In this document: piece after piece, positions 1-6,193 of the stretch | How the letters are laid out: each line of letters opens with the position of its first letter | Numbering within the stretch: position 1 is the first letter of the stretch | Source of the DNA: Desulfofustis sp. | Lineage (GTDB): Bacteria > Desulfobacterota > Desulfobulbia > Desulfobulbales > Desulfocapsaceae | Direction of reading: 5' to 3' | Length of the DNA: 6,193 bases | Assembly: GCA_029287755.1 (NCBI GenBank) | Contig: JARFQM010000081.1 | Coordinates: 1-6,193 of the forward strand | Made by a program: the position numbers and the translations under genes | Notes under the pieces: generated by a model | Database searches by the model: none | Told to the model about the DNA's origin: nothing | The model's input: only the letters and a program-made list of their open reading frames with translations

Positions 1-689
1 GCCTCATAGAGGTCAATGATGTTCTGGTCCTTTTGCTCGCGGCGGATGCGCTCGACCTCGGCGGCGACCCCGGAAGAGACGATCTGCACCCGCTCATCGA
101 TCCGATTCAGCTTGCCGATCCAGATCGAGTGGCTGACATACGATTCGATCTCATTTATCATCCCCTGGACATCTTCGAGGTCCAGCATCGGCTCGATGCT
201 GACCGAGGTTTGAAAGCCTCTCTTAAAAGCCAGCCGCAAACTCTTTAACCGCTCCTGGTAGGCAGGGGCGCCCGGTTCCCAGAAACGCAGAATGTCGCTG
301 TTCCTGCTGGTGATGGTAAAGCGGAACAGAATCTGGCTCCGCTGCCTGGAGAACCGATCGCAGATCTGCTCGATACAGAAGCTCGAGGGTTTGGAGACGA
401 TTAGTATCTTATTGCCGGCCTCCAGCAGGCGGCTGATCACCTGCACCACTTCCTCCAGATTGTCTTCGACGATATCGTGAGCCGTCGGAAACATCACCTG
501 GCCCCCATACAGGGGCCGGCTGGCCTCAACTTCAGAGTCAAGGGTCCGGGTTCGGGGCCAGTCCGAGGCGGAATCAATGAGCCCCTTTTTCAGCGCGGCC
601 ACCCGGGCATAACAATAGAGGCACGCGTGGGGACAACCGACACTGCAGTTGATTTCCGCCACCGCCCATTCCCGGGTTCCACTGATCAT
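1..689 (-). CDS. Radical SAM protein, SplB / DNA repair photolyase-like family (3' end cut by window edge)
   Basis: The visible 229 residues begin at ATG 689; the C-terminus lies beyond the left edge. Residues 19-26 read CPHACLYC, a CxxxCxxC motif that binds the [4Fe-4S] cluster used to cleave S-adenosylmethionine. Tyr25 and Tyr27 flank the last cysteine, as in spore photoproduct lyase. Further family signatures are DIV (72-74), a lysine-rich strand ILIVSK (95-100), FRFTITS (122-128), WEPGAP (137-142) and SIEPMLD (164-170). There is no long N-terminal extension before the cluster, unlike Bacillus SplB, where the motif starts near residue 91. The position expected to hold the SPL catalytic Cys is Thr69, so true spore photoproduct repair is doubtful. 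The reaction and substrate are unknown. The gene follows rph by 21 bases with no clear ribosome binding site, so translation may be coupled. GTG 695 is an alternative start. The family call is firm; the function is not. Confidence 0.86.
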   Translation of the reverse strand, partial: MISGTREWAVAEINCSVGCPHACLYCYARVAALKKGLIDSASDWPRTRTLDSEVEASRPLYGGQVMFPTAHDIVEDNLEEVVQVISRLLEAGNKILIVSKPSSFCIEQICDRFSRQRSQILFRFTITSRNSDILRFWEPGAPAYQERLKSLRLAFKRGFQTSVSIEPMLDLEDVQGMINEIESYVSHSIWIGKLNRIDERVQIVSSGVAAEVERIRREQKDQNIIDLYE

Positions 690-692
690 GAC

Positions 693-710
693 CACGGAAA
701 AACAGCCGTG
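693..710 (-). promoter_or_regulatory. Small inverted repeat between rph and the radical-SAM gene
   Basis: A perfect 5-bp stem (CACGG / CCGTG) encloses an 8-base loop, CTGTTTTT in the transcript. It starts immediately after the rph stop codon and ends a few bases before ATG 689; its 3' arm contains the alternative GTG start at 695. No U-run follows the stem, so it does not look like an intrinsic terminator. It could influence initiation of the downstream gene, but a stem this short may be chance. Confidence 0.3.
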
Positions 711-1409
711 CTACACGCGTCCCCAGAGGGAGCGCAGCTCGGAGATACCCTGGGCCGCGAAACTCTTGATGGTGTCAAACTGCGCATCACTGAGAGGAGC
801 CGTTTCGGCGGTTACCTGAAGCTCGACCCAACGATCGCCGGCCATGACGAAATTACCATCGGCATCGGCCTGTGAATCTTCACTATAGTCAAGATCCAAC
901 AGAACCCGGCCCTCGACGAGTCCGGCCGAGACGGCAGCCAGCGGTTGGATCCCGGGCAGAGCCGGGAGCCTGCTTTCCGCCGCCATCCTGGCTATCGCCG
1001 CCTTGACTGCCAGCGCACCGCCGGTGATCGAGGCGGTTCTGGTGCCGCCGTCGGCGTTGAGCACATCGCAGTCGACCCGCAGGGTATACCCTTCGACAGC
1101 ACCAAGGTCCACCATCATCCTGAGGCTGCGGCCAATCAACCGCTGAATCTCCATGCTCCTGCCCGATCTGGCGCCTGTCTCCCGACGATAGCGCGAGGAA
1201 GTGGCACCCGGCAGAATTGAATATTCGGCGGTGATCCAGCCCATGGACGCATCTTCCAGAAAAGGGGGGACCTTTTCCTCGAGGCTGACCGCGCAGATTA
1301 CTTGGGTGTTTCCAGTCTTGATCAACAGGGAGGAATAGGCCTGGGGCTGGATGCCCTGTTCCACCGAGAAGGGTCTCAGTTCATTGGGGGCTCGTCTATC
1401 TCTGCGCAT
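711..1409 (-). CDS. rph: Ribonuclease PH
   Basis: RNase PH is a cytoplasmic, phosphate-dependent 3'-to-5' exoribonuclease that trims nucleotides downstream of CCA in tRNA precursors, releasing nucleoside diphosphates; it works as a ring of dimers. The 232 residues cover the whole family fold (E. coli is 238). Visible hallmarks are [13 protein letters not shown] at the N-terminus, [11 protein letters not shown] (57-67), [12 protein letters not shown] (83-94) with the phosphate-site Arg84, [14 protein letters not shown] (118-131) with Arg124, and Asp178 and Asp184 of the catalytic acidic pair. The reading frame stays open up to a TTG at 1427 that overlaps the paaK stop. I chose ATG 1409 because GGAGAGG (1413-1419) lies just upstream and because the family normally starts here. 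It lies 14 bases behind paaK. The usual partner rdgB does not follow; the radical-SAM gene does. Confidence 0.96.
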   Translation of the reverse strand: MRRDRRAPNELRPFSVEQGIQPQAYSSLLIKTGNTQVICAVSLEEKVPPFLEDASMGWITAEYSILPGATSSRYRRETGARSGRSMEIQRLIGRSLRMMVDLGAVEGYTLRVDCDVLNADGGTRTASITGGALAVKAAIARMAAESRLPALPGIQPLAAVSAGLVEGRVLLDLDYSEDSQADADGNFVMAGDRWVELQVTAETAPLSDAQFDTIKSFAAQGISELRSLWGRV

Positions 1410-1412
1410 CTT

Positions 1413-1419
1413 CCTCTCC
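1413..1419 (-). promoter_or_regulatory. Ribosome binding site deciding the rph start
   Basis: GGAGAGG sits in the 14-base gap between the paaK stop (1424-1426) and ATG 1409, with its GGAG core six bases from the ATG. The upstream TTG at 1427 has no comparable site, so this fixes the rph start at 1409. Confidence 0.8.
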
Positions 1420-1423
1420 GGGA

Positions 1424-2722
1424 TCAAAGCTCGCGTTTGTCGATGACCCGGGCTCCTTTGCCGTTGAAGCGCTCCAGGCTCCGCTCCTCGACCAGTTTGA
1501 CATGCACTCCGACACCGAGTTCCGAAGCCAGCCGCTTTTTGATGTGGTCAACCATGGTCCGCTGCTTCTTCATCTCGTCGAAGAAGATCGATTCGACTAC
1601 CTCGATGAGGACCGTGACTTTATCCTCGTTGTGCTCCCGTTCGATGATCAGGTTATAGTGGGGCTGGGTTCCTTCGATGTCGAACAGGATCGATTCTATC
1701 TGGGTCGGGAAGACATTTACGCCCTTGATGATCAACATGTCGTCCGTCCTGCCGGTGATGCGCTCTATTCGCCTGAAGGTTCTGCCGCACGGACAAGGCT
1801 CGGGAAGGAGCCTGGTCAAGTCTCTGGTCCGGTAACGGACCACCGGAAACGCCTCCTTGGTGAGGGTGGTGATCACCAGTTCACCGACCTGCCCGGGGTC
1901 AACGGGTTCAAGGGTAGCGGGATCGAGAATTTCCATGAAAAAATGATCTTCATTGACGTGCAGGCCGTTGCAGTGTTGACATTCGCCTGCTACTCCCGGT
2001 CCCATCACTTCTGAAAGGCCATAGTTGTCGGTGGCCAGGATGCCGAGCCGCTCGCTGATTTCCTGTCTCATCTTCTCGGACCAGGGCTCGGCGCCGAACA
2101 GACCGAACTTGAGCGACAGACCGTTGGGGTTGATGCCCTGATCCATCATCACATCGGCTATTTTGAGGGCATAGGAGGGCGTGCAGACCAGAGCGGTGGT
2201 CTTGAAATCCTGCATGATCTGAATCTGCCTGCGGGTGTTGCCCGAAGAAATCGGGATTACCGAGGCACCAAGCTTTTCCGCCCCGTAATGCAGGCCGAAG
2301 CCGCCGGTGAACAGGCCATAACCGAAGGCGATCTGGATCACGTCATGGGTAGAGACCCCGGCGGCCGTCAGGATGCGGGCAATGAGGTTCGACCAGGTGT
2401 CGATATCGTTTTGCGTGTAGCCGACGACCGTAGCCATGCCAGTGGTGCCCGAAGATGAGTGAATTCGGACCACGTCGCGCAGGGGCACGGCGAACATCCC
2501 GTAAGGGTAGTTGTTGCGAAGATCCTGTTTGGTGGTAAAGGGAAGACGGCGGATATCGTCGAGTGACTGAAACGAATCGTAGTTGAATTTAGACTCTCGA
2601 AAGAGGTTCCTATAAAACGGTACATGCACCCCTACCGTGCGTATCGTGGCCCCCAGCCGCTCAACCTGGAGATGTTCTAGATCCTGATTGGACATGCATT
2701 CTTGTTTCTCATCCCAGTACAT
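1424..2722 (-). CDS. paaK: Phenylacetate-CoA ligase family protein (AMP-forming arylacetate-CoA ligase)
   Basis: This cytoplasmic acyl-adenylating enzyme activates an aryl acid (phenylacetate in characterised relatives) with ATP and CoA, giving aryl-acetyl-CoA, AMP and pyrophosphate. The 432 residues match the family length. Seen in order: the family N-terminus [20 protein letters not shown] (60-73); the ATP-phosphate loop SSSGTTG (89-95); [15 protein letters not shown] (135-149); the adenine-site region FGAEPW (209-214); DNYGLSE (232-238); VRYRTRDLT (295-303); hinge motif [11 protein letters not shown] (324-334); and a C-terminal [10 protein letters not shown] whose Lys422 is the likely catalytic lysine. 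Cysteines 248, 251, 310 and 312 form CxxC and CxC pairs. The frame is open to 2944, but ATG 2722 has GGAAAGG seven bases upstream and matches family starts. The liv position suggests aromatic acid or amino acid use; exact substrate (phenylacetate, hydroxyphenylacetate, indoleacetate) cannot be read from sequence. Confidence 0.93.
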   Translation of the reverse strand: MYWDEKQECMSNQDLEHLQVERLGATIRTVGVHVPFYRNLFRESKFNYDSFQSLDDIRRLPFTTKQDLRNNYPYGMFAVPLRDVVRIHSSSGTTGMATVVGYTQNDIDTWSNLIARILTAAGVSTHDVIQIAFGYGLFTGGFGLHYGAEKLGASVIPISSGNTRRQIQIMQDFKTTALVCTPSYALKIADVMMDQGINPNGLSLKFGLFGAEPWSEKMRQEISERLGILATDNYGLSEVMGPGVAGECQHCNGLHVNEDHFFMEILDPATLEPVDPGQVGELVITTLTKEAFPVVRYRTRDLTRLLPEPCPCGRTFRRIERITGRTDDMLIIKGVNVFPTQIESILFDIEGTQPHYNLIIEREHNEDKVTVLIEVVESIFFDEMKKQRTMVDHIKKRLASELGVGVHVKLVEERSLERFNGKGARVIDKREL

Positions 2723-2729
2723 TTTAATA

Positions 2730-2736
2730 CCTTTCC
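2730..2736 (-). promoter_or_regulatory. Ribosome binding site deciding the paaK start
   Basis: GGAAAGG lies seven bases before ATG 2722, inside the 40-base livF-paaK gap. It supports the 432-residue form over a 506-residue form that would overlap most of the last 180 bases of livF. Confidence 0.72.
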
Positions 2737-2762
2737 ATGGTTGACCTATCCGCCCCACTAAA

Positions 2763-3491
2763 TCACCCTTTTCGTTCCTTCTCCCTGCCCAGATAAGCCC
2801 GTTGCACATCGCGATTAGACAGTAGGTCGTAGGCCGGTCCGTGAAGTATGACCCTGCCGGTTTCAAGTACATAGCCGCGATCGGCAATACCAAGTGCGGC
2901 CTTAGCATTTTGCTCAACCAAGAGAATAGTTTTCCCCTCCTCACGCATCTTGACTATTACCGCGAAAATGGCTTTGACAATCATTGGCGCCAGACCAGTT
3001 GACGGCTCATCCATCATAATCATAGAGGGCTGCGACATCAGAGCCCGTCCCATGGCAAGCATCTGCTGCTCTCCGCCTGATAAAGTGCCGGCATATTGGT
3101 CTTTGCGCTCTTCTAGAATCGGAAACAACTCATACTGATGGCGAATTTGATCCTCCAGTACTCTTCTGCCTTTACGCTTAAGGCAATGTCCTCCGATAAT
3201 CAAATTCTCTTCCACCGATAGGGAAGCAAATAACTGTCTACCTTCTGGCACCATGACACAGCCAAGAGCCGGGATTTTTTGTGCTTCCATCGAAATCAGA
3301 TCCTGATCTTCAAACAAAATTTTCCCGGAAGTAGGTCGTATCATACCGGAAATGGTAGACAGCAAAGTGGTTTTACCCGCCCCATTTGCACCTATAATGC
3401 TGACAATCTCGCCCTTCTTGATATGCATCCTTATATCTTTAAGGACCCTCAGCTTACCATAGCCTGCATCAAGGTTTCTTATTTTCAGCAT
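2763..3491 (-). CDS. livF: Branched-chain amino acid type ABC transporter, ATP-binding protein LivF
   Basis: LivF is one of two cytoplasmic ATPases that drive the LIV-type importer; it is expected to pair with LivG beneath LivH and LivM. The 242 residues show Walker A GANGAGKT (34-41), the Q-loop region with VPEGRQLFASLSVEEN (81-96), which is typical of LivF, the ABC signature LSGGEQQ (137-143) and Walker B MIMMDEPSTGL (157-167). The switch position reads LLVEQN, with Gln194 in place of the usual ABC histidine; this substitution is normal for LivF and helps tell it from LivG. Length is close to E. coli LivF (237). It starts 14 bases after livG with only a weak GAG upstream, so coupling to livG translation is likely. 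Substrate preference resides in the binding protein, which is outside the window, so amino acid versus aromatic acid transport cannot be settled here. Confidence 0.95.
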   Translation of the reverse strand: MLKIRNLDAGYGKLRVLKDIRMHIKKGEIVSIIGANGAGKTTLLSTISGMIRPTSGKILFEDQDLISMEAQKIPALGCVMVPEGRQLFASLSVEENLIIGGHCLKRKGRRVLEDQIRHQYELFPILEERKDQYAGTLSGGEQQMLAMGRALMSQPSMIMMDEPSTGLAPMIVKAIFAVIVKMREEGKTILLVEQNAKAALGIADRGYVLETGRVILHGPAYDLLSNRDVQRAYLGREKERKG

Positions 3492-3505
3492 GGCTCATAC
3501 TCGGG

Positions 3506-4261
3506 TTATTCACCCAGATATACTTTAACCACCTCATCGTTTTGCTGAATAGCCCTGGGTACGTCTTCTGCTATCTTCTCGCCAAAACTGAGCACCACAA
3601 TATCATCTGATATATCCATCACCAGAGACATATCGTGCTCAACCAGCAAGACAGTGATGTCGAGAGCCCTAATCCGGCTTATCAGCTTGCCAATCTCGGC
3701 TGTTTCGGTGATATTCAATCCAGCGGCCGGCTCGTCAAGCAGCAGGAGCGTAGGCTCCAAAGCAAGCGCTCTGGCCAGTTCAACCGCTCGCTGCTGACCA
3801 AAAGCAAGGCTTGTTGCTTCGCTATCTGCATACCCCGAGATTTCAAGCATTTCGAGCAGCTCGAGGGATTTGTTTCGAATCGATTTTTCTTCTTTCCAGG
3901 TCCAGGGTAAGTTACACATGGATGCCAGAAAACCAGCGGATGATCTCGTATGTCTGCCAATCATCACATTTTCAAGCACCGTCATATCGTTAAAAAGTTT
4001 GATATTCTGAAAGGTTCTTGCAATACCCAGGGCGGCGATCTGGTGTGGCTTTTTTCCGTCAATGCGATTGCCTTTAAAAGTGACCGTTCCCGAGGTTGTC
4101 GTCAAGGTCCCGGTAATAAGATTAAAAACGGTGGTTTTACCAGCTCCATTGGGGCCGATTATCGCTTTAATCGATCCCTCTTCAACGCTGAAAGAGACGT
4201 CATTGACCGCCTTTAATCCACCGAAGTTTTTTTGCAGCCCCGTAATCTCAAGCAGAGCCAT
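3506..4261 (-). CDS. livG: Branched-chain amino acid type ABC transporter, ATP-binding protein LivG
   Basis: LivG is the second nucleotide-binding subunit of the importer. Its 251 residues are complete (E. coli LivG is 255). Walker A is GPNGAGKT (36-43), followed by the LivG-typical GIARTFQNIKLFNDMTVLENVMIG (split here: GIARTFQ 79-85, then NIKLF and MTVLENVMIG). The signature is LAFGQQR (152-158), a common LivG variant of LSxGQ, Walker B is LLLLDEPAAGLN (172-183), and the switch histidine is His209 in VEHDM. The lid-like stretch between 102 and 130 is of ordinary family form. ATG 4261 overlaps the livM stop by one base (TGATG), with GGAGG nine bases upstream inside livM, so the two are translationally linked. 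The assignment as LivG rather than LivF rests on the GxARTFQ and EHD motifs. Confidence 0.95.
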   Translation of the reverse strand: MALLEITGLQKNFGGLKAVNDVSFSVEEGSIKAIIGPNGAGKTTVFNLITGTLTTTSGTVTFKGNRIDGKKPHQIAALGIARTFQNIKLFNDMTVLENVMIGRHTRSSAGFLASMCNLPWTWKEEKSIRNKSLELLEMLEISGYADSEATSLAFGQQRAVELARALALEPTLLLLDEPAAGLNITETAEIGKLISRIRALDITVLLVEHDMSLVMDISDDIVVLSFGEKIAEDVPRAIQQNDEVVKVYLGE

Positions 4262-5343
4262 CAGTTGGTTCCTCCAAGACTCTGTTTCTGATCTGTGGTG
4301 CTGGTCAATTTAGAAAGCATTTCCTTCCAGTTCAGACTCAATATGCCATTTGGGGCAAATAGCATAATCAGGATCAGAATAGCCCCGAACACTGCATCAT
4401 CATATGAGCCGAAGACACCCCGTAGAGATAAAAAATTTAGGAAAATGCCCATAATCAAGGCTCCCCAGAGATTTGCCATGCCGCCCACCGCCACTATGGC
4501 AACATAGCGTACCGATTTCATTACTCCCGCCTCGGACGGTCCTATACCACCGTTGTAATGCGTCAGGAAAACACCTGTACCGGCGGCAAATACTGCCGAT
4601 AATACAAAGACTTTGAGCTTATATCCCGAGGTATCAACCCCCATGGACCCGGCGGCCTCCTCCGAGCTGTGAATCGATCTCAAAGCACGACCAGCCCTGC
4701 TCTGAATAAGATTTCTCAGCAGAATCATGCCGACAATCAGCAGTACCCAGGCAATATAATAGTTCTCCACCCGCGCCCCAAAATCCCCGCTGACCTCGAG
4801 TCCTGCAAAAAGTGGAAAAGCGGGAACCTCAGAAATCCCATCGGCTTCTCCGAAATATTCGCTGGCCAGCGCTATGCGGTAGATAATTATGCCGAAGCCA
4901 AGGGTCGCCATGGCCAGATAATGCCCTTTGAGTTTGAGGATTGGAATGCCAATTATCCAGGCTATCAATCCCGCGGACACAATTGCCAACAGGCAAGCGG
5001 CCCAGGGAACGATAACCATCAGAGCATCCCCGTAAATATCCTGCCCTCTGGCAATTATTCCAAGCCAGTCAAGCATTCTCACCAGACTACTCTGTTCAAA
5101 CTCGATCAGGTTATTGGTGGTCAGCGCCGCTGAAACATAGCCGCCAATGGCAAAAAATCCGGCATGCCCCAGTGATATCTGTCCGGCATACCCCATCAAA
5201 ATGCACAAGCCTATTATCAGCAGGGTGTAATAGGCCGACATTGTCAATTGGGTAAGGTAGAAATTGGTGTCAGTCCAGCTGGTAAGCAATTGAACGAAAA
5301 TTACCAGAGCGATCAGCGGCACAAAGGAGAAGTGGCTCTTCAT
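4261..5343 (-). CDS. livM: Branched-chain amino acid type ABC transporter, permease LivM
   Basis: LivM is an inner-membrane permease that pairs with LivH to form the transport channel. The 360 residues are mostly hydrophobic with several membrane spans. Family hallmarks are GYAGQISLGHAGFFAIGGY (51-69), LKGHYLAMATLGFG (138-151), the EAA-like cytoplasmic loop GRALRSIHSSEEAAGSMGVD (218-237) that contacts the ATPases, and VAVGGMANLWGALIMG (284-299) with APNGI near the end. Residues about 80-106 form a polar insert (LDWLGIIARGQDIYGD region) where many LivM proteins have a short loop. The C-terminal 25 residues are hydrophilic. I chose ATG 5343, two bases after the livH stop, because AAGGAG (5352-5357) is eight bases upstream; the frame also holds a TTG at 5349 that lies too close to that site. 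Confidence 0.94.
   Translation of the reverse strand: MKSHFSFVPLIALVIFVQLLTSWTDTNFYLTQLTMSAYYTLLIIGLCILMGYAGQISLGHAGFFAIGGYVSAALTTNNLIEFEQSSLVRMLDWLGIIARGQDIYGDALMVIVPWAACLLAIVSAGLIAWIIGIPILKLKGHYLAMATLGFGIIIYRIALASEYFGEADGISEVPAFPLFAGLEVSGDFGARVENYYIAWVLLIVGMILLRNLIQSRAGRALRSIHSSEEAAGSMGVDTSGYKLKVFVLSAVFAAGTGVFLTHYNGGIGPSEAGVMKSVRYVAIVAVGGMANLWGALIMGIFLNFLSLRGVFGSYDDAVFGAILILIMLFAPNGILSLNWKEMLSKLTSTTDQKQSLGGTN
4271..4275 (-). promoter_or_regulatory. Ribosome binding site for livG inside livM
   Basis: A GGAGG nine bases before ATG 4261 is embedded in the last codons of livM. Together with the TGATG stop-start overlap it indicates coupled synthesis of permease and ATPase. Confidence 0.75.
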
Positions 5344-5345
5344 CG

Positions 5346-6193
5346 TCAAAACTCCTTCAATCCCGCCTTAGCACTCGACCCAAACAAACCATGCGGCCGA
5401 ACAAAGAGAATGATCAGCAGAATCGAAATGGCAATCGCATCTTTGAAGGCAAGCGGTACCACCGAGATTGAAAACGCCTCCAGAAGACCAAGCAGAAGCC
5501 CAGCTCCTACCGCTGCCATGGAATTACCTAGGCCGCCAAGAATCGCCACAGTGAAGCCTTTTATTGCGAGACCAGTTCCCATGCCATAAGAAGTCGAGGT
5601 GATCGGCGACATGACGCCACCTGCCAAGGCCCCTATCCCAGCACTGAGCATGAATGAGAGAGTCACCATATTGTGTGTATTGATGCCGCAGAGAATGGCC
5701 GCTTTCCTGTTGGCAGCACAGGCTCTCATTTCCCTGCCCACCGAGGTCGTCTTAAAAAAAACAGAAAGAAACAGAACCATCAATCCACAGGTCACAATTA
5801 CCCAAAGAACCTGAGGCGAAATTCGGGCGCCTAATATGCCAATGGAGGTAACTTCGTTACCGACGAAATAAGGCAATGAGCGTACCGACTCACCCCAGAT
5901 GTGCAGGGCCGCTTCCCTGGTCAGAATTGACAGGCCAATGGTTATGATGATCATCCTGAGAACGCCCGGATTTTCGAGCCAGCGGATAAAGCAAATCTCA
6001 AGCAACGCTCCGAACATCATAGTCATAATAACCGCAGAGCCAATCGCCAGAGGCAGTGGCATAAACGGCAGCAGAGAAATGGCGATCATCCCGCCAAGCA
6101 TGACAAACTCACCCTGGGCGAAGTTGATAATGCCGGTGGTATTGTAAATTATGTTGAAACCGATGGCGACGATCGAATAGATCGAACCATAGG
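5346..6193 (-). CDS. livH: Branched-chain amino acid type ABC transporter, permease LivH (5' end cut by window edge)
   Basis: LivH is the partner permease of LivM in the inner membrane. The visible 281 residues run to the right edge in an open frame, so the ATG at 6101 is internal: the 30 residues before it carry the near-invariant N-terminal LivH pattern YGSIYSIVAIGFNIIYN and NFAQGEFVMLGG. Only about 10-15 N-terminal residues should be missing given the usual length near 290-300. Other hallmarks are the EAA-like loop VGREMRACAANRKAAILCGIN (visible residues about 151-171; given in part, key residues GREMRA and AAILCGI), the SFMLSAGIGALAGG helix and KGFTVAILGGLGN with GLLLGLLEAF near the C-terminus. 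The TGA at 5346-5348 is followed after two bases by the livM ATG, so the genes are co-transcribed. The operon promoter, and possibly livK, lie outside the window. Confidence 0.95.
   Translation of the reverse strand, partial: YGSIYSIVAIGFNIIYNTTGIINFAQGEFVMLGGMIAISLLPFMPLPLAIGSAVIMTMMFGALLEICFIRWLENPGVLRMIIITIGLSILTREAALHIWGESVRSLPYFVGNEVTSIGILGARISPQVLWVIVTCGLMVLFLSVFFKTTSVGREMRACAANRKAAILCGINTHNMVTLSFMLSAGIGALAGGVMSPITSTSYGMGTGLAIKGFTVAILGGLGNSMAAVGAGLLLGLLEAFSISVVPLAFKDAIAISILLIILFVRPHGLFGSSAKAGLKEF
5352..5357 (-). promoter_or_regulatory. Ribosome binding site deciding the livM start
   Basis: AAGGAG lies at the 3' end of livH, eight bases from ATG 5343 but only about two from the TTG at 5349. 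The spacing favours the ATG as the livM start. Confidence 0.75.

Noticed and set aside
583..592. T-run on the plus strand as part of a terminator
   Set aside because: It encodes Gly-Lys-Lys codons on the minus strand in the radical-SAM gene and has no adjacent GC-rich stem of useful length.
477..875. Plus-strand open frame crossing the rph / radical-SAM junction
   Set aside because: It overlaps the conserved ends of two recognised genes on the other strand and has no domain signature.
1410..1427. rph start at TTG 1427 giving 238 residues
   Set aside because: The strong GGAGAGG site is placed for ATG 1409, and the extra six residues do not match the RNase PH N-terminus.
1502..2014. Long plus-strand open frame (170 codons) opposite paaK
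   Set aside because: It lies wholly antisense to a well-matched PaaK gene, shows no recognisable domain, and comes from the high GC and codon pattern of the real gene.
2723..2944. A 74-residue N-terminal extension of the PaaK-type ligase
   Set aside because: It would overlap livF coding sequence for about 180 bases, is not found in the family, and ATG 2722 has a good ribosome binding site.
3185..3200. Loss of the switch histidine in LivF (Gln194) as a sign of an inactive ATPase
   Set aside because: Gln in the EQN motif is the usual state of LivF proteins; Walker A, signature and Walker B are all intact.
3137..3260. Search for an internal promoter or riboswitch in the AT-richer liv block
   Set aside because: I see no convincing -35/-10 pair with good spacing and no structured leader; the AT-rich runs are accounted for by livF and livG coding sequence.
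4669..5133. Plus-strand open frame (154 codons) opposite livM
   Set aside because: Antisense to conserved LivM sequence, with a low-complexity polar translation and no family resemblance.

Overview
The window is a tightly packed run of seven co-directional genes, all on the minus strand, so transcription runs from the right edge to the left. In transcription order they are livH (5' end cut by the right edge), livM, livG, livF, a phenylacetate-CoA ligase gene (paaK type), rph (RNase PH) and a radical-SAM gene of the SplB / DNA repair photolyase-like family (3' end cut by the left edge). The largest gap between genes is about 40 bases. No stretch over 300 bases lacks a gene, and I see no convincing terminator, tRNA, rRNA, CRISPR array or mobile element.

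Right part (about 2763-6193): four of the five parts of a branched-chain amino acid (LIV/HAAT) type ABC importer, namely two permeases (LivH, LivM) and two ATPases (LivG, LivF). The periplasmic binding protein (LivK) is not in the window. Middle (1424-2722): an AMP-forming arylacetate-CoA ligase placed directly behind the importer. This suggests that the imported or downstream compound is an aromatic acid, or an amino acid degraded by way of an arylacetate. Left part (1-1409): RNase PH, which trims tRNA 3' ends, and then the radical-SAM protein. These two are housekeeping or unknown-role genes that seem to share the transcript rather than the pathway.

Organism: a bacterium of moderate GC. A liv importer combined with a PaaK-type ligase is common in anaerobic Desulfobacterota (former Deltaproteobacteria) and related anaerobes, so I favour that group. 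This is inference from gene content only, with no marker gene to confirm it. Base composition changes along the window: several liv rows are 33-50% GC by hand count, while rows in rph and the 3' part of paaK are 63-72%. The shift falls near the 5' end of paaK.

Start sites were refined from Shine-Dalgarno positions: paaK at 2722, rph at 1409 and livM at 5343, each shorter than the longest possible reading frame. The points most worth checking are the radical-SAM protein, which looks SplB-like but lacks the catalytic cysteine of true spore photoproduct lyases, and the single in-frame TAG that separates it from rph.
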